A DNA stretch of 9,185 bases from Planctomycetota bacterium (GTDB lineage: Bacteria; Planctomycetota; GCA-002687715; DRQF01). The stretch is from assembly GCA_015485455.1 (NCBI GenBank), contig WFTN01000053.1, positions 1 to 9,185 on the forward strand. The letters are read 5' to 3'. Shown here in pieces: positions 1-5,757 of the stretch (positions are counted from its first letter, which is position 1; each line of letters starts with the position of its first letter). The notes beneath the pieces were generated by a model. The model saw only the letters and a program-made list of their open reading frames with translations, did no database searches and was not told the origin of the DNA. A program made the translations under genes and the position numbers.

Positions 1-37
1 CAATGAGAAGAAGGATGCTAAGTGCGGAAAGACGCAT
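1..37 (-). CDS. N-terminal start of a probable exported protein, truncated by the window edge
   Basis: Reading leftward from an ATG at position 37, the twelve visible codons encode MRLSALSILLLI. This is one basic residue followed by a hydrophobic run, as in the n- and h-regions of a signal peptide or a membrane anchor. A GGA lies 9 nt upstream of the ATG on the minus strand and could serve as a weak ribosome binding site. The start is 64 nt after the stop of the small membrane protein gene on the same strand, so the two may be co-transcribed. Nothing can be said about function, because all the rest lies outside the window. A chance ATG is a real alternative. Confidence 0.4.
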   Translation of the reverse strand, partial: MRLSALSILLLI

Positions 38-101
38 GATTAGATTCCGGATATGAGAGAAAACGAATGGGTCGTGATTTGGCAGATATTAACGATTTGG
101 C

Positions 102-341
102 TCAGTTCTTCTTGAGATTCTTGACAATGCCGAACACCGAGATGAGCAACCAAAACCCTTCCACCAAAGCAGCAGATAAATTGAAGTCGACAATCAAGGA
201 AAGCAGAATCAAAAGAGCCCCCAAAGCATTGAGAGCTGAATATCTGAGTTCCGCAGTCTTGATCCACCCCACCTGGAGCAGCAAGTAAGTGCCAACAATG
301 AGCATGACACCCACAAAGCCCGCAATATCGTGTAATTCCAT
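102..341 (-). CDS. Small CBU_0592-like integral membrane protein
   Basis: This gene encodes 79 residues and starts at an ATG. About three hydrophobic segments are visible, near residues 6-24, 34-54 and 57-74, with a basic tail NLKKN. The opening, MELHDIAGFVGVMLIVGTYL, and the pattern of a Q-x-G-W-I loop followed by N-A-L-G-A resemble the short CBU_0592-type membrane protein family, whose members are usually about 80 residues. The role of that family is unknown to me. The ribosome binding site is weak (AAGACAAG just upstream). A strong imperfect hairpin sits about 12 nt upstream of the start codon and would lie in the 5' leader if transcription begins further upstream. The next minus-strand start is at 37. 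Antisense reading frames here look like shadows. Confidence 0.75.
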   Translation of the reverse strand: MELHDIAGFVGVMLIVGTYLLLQVGWIKTAELRYSALNALGALLILLSLIVDFNLSAALVEGFWLLISVFGIVKNLKKN

Positions 342-353
342 AAACTTGTCTTA

Positions 354-382
354 CTGGGTCCTGGCGGTTTTTCCAGGCCCAG
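354..382. repeat. Imperfect inverted repeat (hairpin) in a divergent spacer
   Basis: CTGGGTCCTGG (354-364) can pair with CCAGGCCCAG (373-382) around an 8-nt CGGTTTTT loop. That makes ten base pairs with a single bulged T. No T-run follows the stem on either strand, so it is not a typical intrinsic terminator. On the minus strand its base is 12 nt from the ATG at 341, so it could affect translation or transcript stability of the small membrane protein gene. It could equally be an operator serving both divergent genes. The role is inferred; only the symmetry is seen. Confidence 0.55.
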
Positions 383-523
383 GGCTAAGAAGACATAAGA
401 AACGTGATATCAAGGGTTTACAAAAATAGGAGATTATTGAAAAATCACCGTAAAATTGACCGAATTGAGATCGAAACATTCCTATTCCTGCCTTTGGGCT
501 CATTGCGAGATAAGATTCAGACC

Positions 524-1096
524 ATGGAACCGATCAGCGGCATCATCTTCGGCATCATTTGCGCTATCGTCGCGGACTCCCGCGGCCGCTCCCCTCTAGG
601 TTGGGCGATTATCGGATACTTTCTGCCCTGCCTTGGTCTCTTCATTCTCTTGGTCATTCCTGACCTCCAAGTCATGGAACGCCGTGACCAACAGCTCAAC
701 CAGGAGAATCGCCGCCTGCGAGAACAAATCCGCCGAGATCGTGCTTTGGCAGACAGTCGCCACAGCGAAACCCTGCGCCGAATCGATCTCCACGATGAAT
801 ACCTCCAAGTGGACACCGCCACACCTCCTGCCCTCCCTATGAGTATGCAAGATCCTTACATCGAAGAGGATTCTGACTGTGAGCTCAGCGAAGAAAGCTA
901 CAAATTCTTAGATGTTGTTTGGTGGTATGCCGACCAAGAAGGCACCCTGCAAATGGGGCCCACCTCATTCGACACCCTGAAGCGCTTATGGCACTCAGGT
1001 ACAATTCGGCCCGACACCCTAGTATGGTGCGAACTCTTAGAGGATTGGTTTGAAGTAAAGGATGTTTGCGAACTCCGGGAGCAACTCAATGCCTGA
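524..1096 (+). CDS. Membrane protein with coiled coil and C-terminal GYF_2 domain
   Basis: With the ATG at 524 this is a 190-residue protein. An in-frame ATG at 404 would add 40 basic residues in front of the membrane segments and looks less likely; neither start has a good Shine-Dalgarno. Residues 5-46 hold a short hydrophobic segment, a polar SRGRS turn and a second hydrophobic segment. This resembles the small two-helix module with a 'KGRS-GW' turn seen in many envelope proteins. Residues 50-95 are charged and heptad-like (coiled coil). An acidic linker follows. Residues 133-188 fit the GYF_2 (DUF4339) pattern: WWY at 133-135, MGP at 144-146, GTIRPDTLVW at 159-168 and W175. In this family the domain is generally thought to mediate protein contacts. 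The gene overlaps the next one by 8 bp, so the two products may act together. No enzymatic activity is predicted. Confidence 0.8.
   Translation: MEPISGIIFGIICAIVADSRGRSPLGWAIIGYFLPCLGLFILLVIPDLQVMERRDQQLNQENRRLREQIRRDRALADSRHSETLRRIDLHDEYLQVDTATPPALPMSMQDPYIEEDSDCELSEESYKFLDVVWWYADQEGTLQMGPTSFDTLKRLWHSGTIRPDTLVWCELLEDWFEVKDVCELREQLNA
1077..1081 (+). promoter_or_regulatory. Ribosome binding site fixing the start of the 1089 gene
   Basis: GGGAG lies 7 nt upstream of the ATG at 1089, inside the coding region of the upstream GYF_2 gene. It favours the start at 1089 over the in-frame ATG at 1062, which has no comparable motif. The arrangement suggests translational coupling. Confidence 0.6.
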
Positions 1097-2039
1097 TGAC
1101 GGCGGGCCACCCCCTCTTCAACGGAATAAACCTTCAATCTCAAGGACAGACGATCAGTCATTCTTGTGGTTCGATGGCATTCTAGAAGGTCCCGTTGGCG
1201 ACCGGGACCTCCTGAAGTCTTGCACTATCCGCATAGATGCCATTGGAATCGTACAAGCAAACTTAGAAATTGATGGGGGTCGATTCTCAATCCTGCTGGA
1301 CGACAAGAGTCGACGCATGGATGGGATTCGTGATGAGCAACGCGCTCGCCTCTTAGCCTTATTCCAAGAAATCGTTGACCTGTCCCCAAACCCATTGGGA
1401 GTGGAATCAACACTCCGATGTACGGAAGTCACGAAAGACGGCGTTCAAGAGACCCTCTTTGCCCTCCAAGATGGCCAATTTCAACGGGTGTCCAGAACCA
1501 GAAAAGCCAATTCCGGAGACTTAGCCCGGAAACCCCGTCCCATCTCCGTGATCGGTGGAGAATTCGAAAACCCCAATCAACGCCGCGTCATCCTGGGTGG
1601 GGCGGTTCTCTTCGTATTGAGTTTCTTAGGCTGGCAAATGGGAGTCGTCCATTTGGCTCTCACACCTGAACCACAAGAAATCAGCGTCAATCACGGGCTT
1701 TTTGAAAACATGATTGCCAGCGACCTGTCAAAAAAGTGGGGGGTCTACACTCTCTCCATTTACCGCGGGGACGACTTCCCCAAAACGATGTCCGCTTTTG
1801 ATTCAGCCATCAAGTCCGCCAAAAAGTTGAACCGCGGTGCCATGCTCGATGCTTTGGCCCACGGCAATGTCATTTACGTCCAACTGATTGATTCGGCCGA
1901 TAATATCGTCTTCCAAAAAGGCCTGAGCCTTAAACCTCTCTTGCTTAGTTCTGAAGCGAAACTTCAAATGCAGATCCAGGGTCACAAGGATGCCAAGAGC
2001 ATCCGTCTTGCCCTGACCCCCGCCCCCCTGTCAAGATAG
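1089..2039 (+). CDS. Single-pass membrane protein of unknown function
   Basis: The product has 316 residues from the ATG at 1089, chosen for its GGGAG site. I do not recognise the family. The N-terminal region begins with a proline-rich polar stretch. Residues 25-135 look like a folded domain with alternating beta-type segments and one helix around the arginine-rich stretch 80-98. A basic stretch (R136, R138, K139, R147, K148, R150, R165, R166) leads into one hydrophobic span at about 167-187. By the positive-inside rule, the first domain should be cytoplasmic and the C-terminal part (about 190-316) outside the inner membrane. That C-terminal part contains YTLSIYRGDDFPKTMSAFD, a mixed alpha/beta sequence. 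The gene overlaps the GYF_2 gene by 8 bp, so a shared membrane complex is plausible but inferred. No catalytic motif was seen. Confidence 0.8.
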   Translation: MPDDGGPPPLQRNKPSISRTDDQSFLWFDGILEGPVGDRDLLKSCTIRIDAIGIVQANLEIDGGRFSILLDDKSRRMDGIRDEQRARLLALFQEIVDLSPNPLGVESTLRCTEVTKDGVQETLFALQDGQFQRVSRTRKANSGDLARKPRPISVIGGEFENPNQRRVILGGAVLFVLSFLGWQMGVVHLALTPEPQEISVNHGLFENMIASDLSKKWGVYTLSIYRGDDFPKTMSAFDSAIKSAKKLNRGAMLDALAHGNVIYVQLIDSADNIVFQKGLSLKPLLLSSEAKLQMQIQGHKDAKSIRLALTPAPLSR

Positions 2040-2079
2040 ATCTATCCAGAGACCACCGTTTTCTGACAAAGGGCCTGCT

Positions 2080-2895
2080 TTGAAACACAAATTCGACATT
2101 GTCGGTGACATCCATGGCCAACGAGATGCCCTGCAACAGGTACTCCAGCAACTAGGCTACGAAGATCGAGAAGGAACCTTTTTTGCACCAAGAGGACGCA
2201 AACTCATTTCCGTTGGCGATGTGATCAACAAAGGGCCTCATTCTCTGGAGTGCTTAGAACTTCTTCAAAGAATGCAAAAGGCCGGGCAGGCAGAGGTCAT
2301 CATCGGGAACCATGAGATCAACGCCATTCACTATCAAGCCGGTCTACGCCCCAAGAACACCGCAACGACCAAACAATTTTCCAAGACTCTCGAACAAATT
2401 GAGGCCTCTCCAGAGCGCTGGAAACAAGCAGAAAAGTTCATCCTCTCCCTTCCCAATCGCCTGGAACTGGATGAGGGTGCCCTGCGTATTGTTCACGCCC
2501 ACTGGCCAGAAGATTCCTTCCCCGTTCACATTGATGAGTACTTAGTGCACTCAACTGGATTAGGGGGGGCCCTCTACCAGGAACTCCAAGAGATGGTCAA
2601 AGGACCGGAAGAAGATTCAACCCCTTACATAGACCGCCACGGTGTCGAACGCTTGTTAGACCGTCAACGTTGGTGGGAATCCTACCCAGCGGATGCCCCC
2701 TTCATCGCCTTCGGCCACTACTGTTTTCCTTGGCAGCACTGCCCGGAGATCCCATCTGAACCCACCCTTCTAGGACCCAACAAAAATGCCGTTTGTTTGG
2801 ACTACGGTGCGGGCTCTTACGATCGATTGGTGGCCCTTCGCTACCCTGAATTAAACTTTGTCGTCGTTCAAATCCAGGAAGAGCAGGGTGCTTAG
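2080..2895 (+). CDS. Metallophosphoesterase of the PPP (calcineurin-like) type
   Basis: This 271-residue protein starts at TTG, with AAAGGG ending 6 nt upstream. The metal-binding signature of the PPP superfamily is present in order: VGDIHG (8-13), VGDVINKGP (45-53), GNHE (76-79), then VHAHW (138-142) and FGHY (211-214), which supply the later histidines. This is the layout of bacterial serine/threonine phosphatases, diadenosine-tetraphosphatase (ApaH/PrpE-like) enzymes and related hydrolases, which use two metal ions to cleave phosphate esters. The usual GDxxDRG motif is altered: N50 and K51 replace the second Asp and the Arg. The metal ligand D47 is kept, so activity is still likely, but phosphate binding may differ. 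No signal peptide is visible, so a cytoplasmic location is expected. It lies 40 bp after the unknown membrane protein gene, so co-transcription is possible. The substrate cannot be told from the sequence. Confidence 0.88.
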   Translation: MKHKFDIVGDIHGQRDALQQVLQQLGYEDREGTFFAPRGRKLISVGDVINKGPHSLECLELLQRMQKAGQAEVIIGNHEINAIHYQAGLRPKNTATTKQFSKTLEQIEASPERWKQAEKFILSLPNRLELDEGALRIVHAHWPEDSFPVHIDEYLVHSTGLGGALYQELQEMVKGPEEDSTPYIDRHGVERLLDRQRWWESYPADAPFIAFGHYCFPWQHCPEIPSEPTLLGPNKNAVCLDYGAGSYDRLVALRYPELNFVVVQIQEEQGA

Positions 2896-2911
2896 ACGAA
2901 ATCGGCCAGGG

Positions 2912-3082
2912 CTAACGTTTCTTCGGGGGACGGAGTGTGCGCAGGCCCCAGCGGCCACCCTCGACAATCCATTTCGTTTGAAGTTCACCAAAAAAACCGA
3001 GGAAAAAGGTCGCTCTGAACTCGAACTCCCCCACAGCCTTCACCATTGGTCTTTCAATTCTTGGCAGCCAGCGCTTTCTCAT
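2912..3082 (-). CDS. Possible small basic protein, overlapping the lipoprotein gene
   Basis: An open frame of 56 codons runs from an ATG at 3082 to a TAG at 2912-2914. GAGG lies 9 nt before that ATG. A later in-frame ATG at 3046 would give 44 residues and start 7 nt past the lipoprotein stop, but it has no good ribosome binding site. The product is basic at both ends (starts MRKRWLPR, ends RPPKKR). It has an aromatic-rich centre with FFLGFFGEL and contains TKWIVEGGRWG. I do not recognise it. It would overlap the end of the lipoprotein gene by 29 bp and end 16 nt from the convergent phosphoesterase stop. A competing plus-strand frame (2858-3133) also covers this stretch, so chance openness is a real possibility. 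Confidence 0.3.
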   Translation of the reverse strand: MRKRWLPRIERPMVKAVGEFEFRATFFLGFFGELQTKWIVEGGRWGLRTLRPPKKR

Positions 3083-3185
3083 CTAGGACAGCCTCGCCTG
3101 CAGATTCACCGCCATCCTCACCACAAGAAATAAGGCCAAACAAAACAATAGCCATCGTAAGCAAAATACAAGAAAATGAACTCAT
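3054..3185 (-). CDS. Very small lipoprotein
   Basis: The product has 43 residues from the ATG at 3185. It shows a textbook lipoprotein signal: a hydrophobic run at residues 7-19 (ILLTMAIVLFGLI), then the lipobox L-I-S-C with the acylated cysteine at residue 21. The mature part is only 23 residues and is acidic at first (GEDGGESAGEAV) with a KALAAKN end. A strong purine-rich site, GGAGGGAGAGG, lies 8 nt upstream. The frame extends further upstream to 3251, but that start would bury the signal peptide 22 residues inside the protein and is rejected. Tiny lipoproteins of this kind (entericidin-like in size only) are often missed in annotation. It is divergent from the Tat-SDR gene, with a 143 bp spacer. 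The function is unknown. Confidence 0.65.
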   Translation of the reverse strand: MSSFSCILLTMAIVLFGLISCGEDGGESAGEAVLDEKALAAKN

Positions 3186-3193
3186 GTGATGCA

Positions 3194-3204
3194 CCTCTCC
3201 CTCC
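3194..3204 (-). promoter_or_regulatory. Strong ribosome binding site of the small lipoprotein gene
   Basis: On the minus strand this reads GGAGGGAGAGG, ending 8 nt before the ATG at 3185. It is one of the best Shine-Dalgarno matches in the window and is the main reason for choosing this start. Confidence 0.6.
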
Positions 3205-3222
3205 GCAAGTCTGTTACCTGCC

Positions 3223-3251
3223 ATGGTGGTGAAGATGAGAGGCGATGTCAA
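3223..3251 (-). promoter_or_regulatory. Candidate sigma-70-type promoter for the small lipoprotein gene
   Basis: A perfect TTGACA occurs on the minus strand at 3251-3246. With a 17-nt spacer the -10 position reads CACCAT, matching the consensus at only three of six bases. It would start transcription about 30-40 nt upstream of the ribosome binding site. The -35 match is good and the -10 is poor, so this is only a candidate. Confidence 0.25.
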
Positions 3252-3317
3252 GCAATCAAATCACAGGAAAGAACACAGGTGCTTATCCGTAGGTATCAGC
3301 ATCAGCCAAGTCCTATT

Positions 3318-3322
3318 CGGAG
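3318..3322 (+). promoter_or_regulatory. Ribosome binding site of the Tat-SDR gene
   Basis: CGGAG ends 6 nt before the ATG at 3329. It supports the start that places the twin-arginine motif at residues 8-9, which is the expected distance from the N-terminus. Confidence 0.5.
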
Positions 3323-3328
3323 CGTTTC

Positions 3329-4468
3329 ATGACGACGAAAACCAACAACCGCCGAGACTTCCTCAAAACTGCGGGAAGCGCCGCCGCATTGGGCTGTTTC
3401 CTACCATTGAGGAATCTGGGTCAAGACTTATTAGGGCCGCACTCAAGCAAGGAGCTCAAGATTCTCATTATGGGTGGGACAGGCTTCCTTGGTCCTGCGG
3501 TCGTCGCTGCTCTCAAAGCCCGGGGACACGAAATCACACTCTTCAATCGAGGCCGAACTAGGCCCAACCTCTTCCCGGAGCTCGAAAAACTCCGGGGCGA
3601 TCGGAATCGCGATTTGAGCGCCCTCAAAGGCCGCAAATGGGATGGGGTCATCGACAACTGTGGCTACCACCCGTCGCAAATTCGTAAATCCACACAAGCC
3701 CTGAAAACATCAAGTTTCTATCTCTTCGTTTCGACGGTCTCCGTCTATGAGCAAGGGAGCAAGATGGACACCCATGAGAACAGTCCCCTAGGAACGATCG
3801 AAAACCCAGAGAAAGCTCGGGTCACTAACGATACATACGGCCCCCTCAAGGCTCTCTGCGAAAAAGCAACAACAAAGGCCTTCCCTAAGAACTCCGTCAT
3901 CGTCCGCCCCGGCCTCATCGTTGGTCCTGGGGACCCCACCGATCGTTTCACTTATTGGCCGGCGCGGGTGGCTCGCGGCAGCGAATTACTAGCGCCCGGG
4001 AATCCTCAATGGGGAACCCAATATATCGACGTACGAGACTTAGCCATGTGGATGGTCCACTTGTGTGAGAAACGCATCACTGGCACTTACAACGCTGTGG
4101 GCCCAAAATCCCCCACGCCTTTTGGAGATCTCTTAGAAAGTTGCAAACGTGTGTCCAAGAGTGACGCCACATTCCGTTGGATGAGCGTTCCCTTCATGAA
4201 AACCAACAAGGTCACCGCTTGGGGCGACATGCCAGCCTATGTCAATCCCCCCCAAGGCATGACTCGCCCAGCCCGCTACGCCAACTCTGCCGCTGTGGGA
4301 GCTGGTTTGGTGTTCAGGCCTTTGGATGAAACAGTCGCCGCAACCCTCGAGTTTCACAAATCACGAGGAGAAGACTACAAGATCCGCACAGGGATTCATG
4401 TTGAAAAGGAGAAGCGAATCCTCAAGATCTGGCATCAAGACCAAGCAAAGAAACCCGCCAAGAAGTGA
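3329..4468 (+). CDS. Tat-exported extended SDR (NAD-dependent epimerase/dehydratase family)
   Basis: This 379-residue protein carries a Tat signal peptide: NRRDFLKTAG at residues 7-16, followed by an alanine-rich hydrophobic stretch to about residue 27. The mature protein is an extended short-chain dehydrogenase. It has the dinucleotide-binding loop GGTGFLG at 49-55, the NRG at 73-75 typical after the second strand, the serine-bearing strand LFVSTVSVYE (132-141) and the catalytic pair Y170/K174 in YGPLK. RPGLIVGPGD follows, as in nucleotide-sugar and isoflavone-reductase-like members. The family uses NAD(P) to epimerise, dehydrate or reduce sugar-type substrates. Export in folded form through Tat implies that the cofactor is bound before export. 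The stop overlaps the start of the downstream transporter gene by 4 bp, so they are very likely co-translated. The substrate is unknown. Many PVC and acidobacterial genomes carry Tat-tagged oxidoreductases of this type. Confidence 0.9.
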   Translation: MTTKTNNRRDFLKTAGSAAALGCFLPLRNLGQDLLGPHSSKELKILIMGGTGFLGPAVVAALKARGHEITLFNRGRTRPNLFPELEKLRGDRNRDLSALKGRKWDGVIDNCGYHPSQIRKSTQALKTSSFYLFVSTVSVYEQGSKMDTHENSPLGTIENPEKARVTNDTYGPLKALCEKATTKAFPKNSVIVRPGLIVGPGDPTDRFTYWPARVARGSELLAPGNPQWGTQYIDVRDLAMWMVHLCEKRITGTYNAVGPKSPTPFGDLLESCKRVSKSDATFRWMSVPFMKTNKVTAWGDMPAYVNPPQGMTRPARYANSAAVGAGLVFRPLDETVAATLEFHKSRGEDYKIRTGIHVEKEKRILKIWHQDQAKKPAKK

Positions 4469-5757
4469 CCGAAGACCGTGAGCAAAACGGCCAGATCGCC
4501 CTCAGCAAGGCGACAACTTGGTCGTCCTTCTCTTTCTTCTTTCTGATGCTGGGTTACTACATCCTGCGACCGGTAAGAGAAGGGTTCGGCGTCGAGCGAG
4601 AAAAGGAAGTACTCAAGTTTCTCTACTTGGGCACCTTCCTTGGCACCCTCATCGCCATACCTCTCTATGGGCGTTTGGTTTCTTCAATGCCTCGTCAGAA
4701 GTTTATCCCTTACGTCTTTCGCTTCTTCTCCCTCAACCTCATTCTATTTTCCGTCTGCATTCATTGGGCCAACTCAAGTCCCTGGCCTGGACGGGTGTTC
4801 TACTGCTGGCTGTCGGTCTACTCCGTATTCACGGTCTCCGTGATTTGGAGTTTCCTTGTTGATGTGTTTGCCCCAATTCATGCCCGCCGCATGTTTGGTC
4901 CCATCGCTGTCGGCATGTCCATAGGGGGAATTGCCGGATCATTGGTGACGGATGTTTTCGTTGAGATCTTGGGTTTACCAGGGCTCCTTCTCTTGCCCAT
5001 TGGTATCGCCGAGATTGTGCTGCTTGGACTGAGGCGAGTGGAGGCACTGTCGCAAAAGTTAAACCAAAGAGAACAGGGCGGTATGGACCAGAGCCAAGAA
5101 TCGATATCTGGAGGCCTCGTTGATGGTATCCGCGTGGTACTCAAATCAGACTATTTGCGTCACATTTGCCTGCTGCTCTTCTGCGCTGCTGGCGCTTCAA
5201 CCATCTTCTACTTTGCGCAGAACAATTTCGTGCGGGCTTCATTTATAGACGACACCCCAGGTAAGACGCGCTTCTTCGCACGCATGAACTTGGCAACTCA
5301 AATCTTCACAATTGCACTTCAAGCCTTCGCGGTCAGTCGGATCGTGAAGAGGTGGGGTTTGGGCACAGCCCTCATGGTTTTGCCCATTGTAGCCATCATC
5401 GGCCTCTTAATATTAGGATTTCAGGGTGGGCTGGCAGCTTTGGTGCCTTGCTACATCCTCATGAAAAGCACCCATCGGGGCATCGCCTCCCCCACCAAAC
5501 AAATGCTTTTTGCCGTAGTCAATCGCCAACAAAAGTACAAATCTAAGAACTTCATCGATACAGTTGTTCTGCGGGGAAGTGATGTTGCCATCATGTGGAT
5601 TCTTTCGGCGATGCAAGTACAACTCCACATGGATGTTGAGTCTATCGTCCTCAGCAGCATCCCCCTCGCCATCCTATGGATCATCACAGCAAAACGTCTG
5701 GGCCAGCTCCACAACCAACATAACCGATCAGAAACCCAAGAGTTGTCGGTTCGTTGA
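4465..5757 (+). CDS. MFS-type transporter resembling NTP/NDP exchange transporters
   Basis: The product has 430 residues, starting with GTG at 4465 inside the stop region of the SDR gene (GTGA overlap). There are about ten to twelve hydrophobic segments, split by a hydrophilic central loop at roughly residues 195-222 (RRVEALSQKLNQREQGG), as in two-bundle MFS carriers. The N-terminal helix ends in GYYILRPVREGFG (30-42). This matches the 'YY-LRP-RD-G' signature of bacterial proteins annotated as MFS or ATP:ADP antiporter-like (NTP/NDP exchange family). These proteins are common in free-living bacteria, where their substrate is mostly unproven. The usual RDEMG here reads REGFG. The C-terminus ends with a short polar tail. 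Its tight coupling to the Tat-SDR suggests it moves a substrate, product or precursor of that enzyme (inference). The last 30 bp overlap the convergent gene. Confidence 0.85.
   Translation: MTEDREQNGQIALSKATTWSSFSFFFLMLGYYILRPVREGFGVEREKEVLKFLYLGTFLGTLIAIPLYGRLVSSMPRQKFIPYVFRFFSLNLILFSVCIHWANSSPWPGRVFYCWLSVYSVFTVSVIWSFLVDVFAPIHARRMFGPIAVGMSIGGIAGSLVTDVFVEILGLPGLLLLPIGIAEIVLLGLRRVEALSQKLNQREQGGMDQSQESISGGLVDGIRVVLKSDYLRHICLLLFCAAGASTIFYFAQNNFVRASFIDDTPGKTRFFARMNLATQIFTIALQAFAVSRIVKRWGLGTALMVLPIVAIIGLLILGFQGGLAALVPCYILMKSTHRGIASPTKQMLFAVVNRQQKYKSKNFIDTVVLRGSDVAIMWILSAMQVQLHMDVESIVLSSIPLAILWIITAKRLGQLHNQHNRSETQELSVR

Noticed and set aside
456..461. TTGACC as a -35 box for the 524 gene
   Set aside because: No acceptable -10 hexamer lies 15-19 nt downstream, so no promoter is claimed.
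404..523. N-terminal extension of the GYF_2 gene from the ATG at 404
   Set aside because: It adds 40 unusual basic residues before the membrane segments. Family-like architecture begins at the ATG at 524.
2897..2925. Possible terminator hairpin after the phosphoesterase stop
   Set aside because: The complementary arms (CGAAA with TTTC/TTCG) are short and mismatched and have no following T-run.
2858..3133. Plus-strand 91-codon frame after the phosphoesterase
   Set aside because: It begins at a TTG inside the phosphoesterase gene in another frame. It runs antisense through the lipoprotein, which has a much better signal and ribosome binding site. The product shows no recognisable feature.
3186..3251. 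Longer start for the lipoprotein at 3251
   Set aside because: It would place the lipoprotein signal 22 residues inside the protein and ignore the strong ribosome binding site before 3185.
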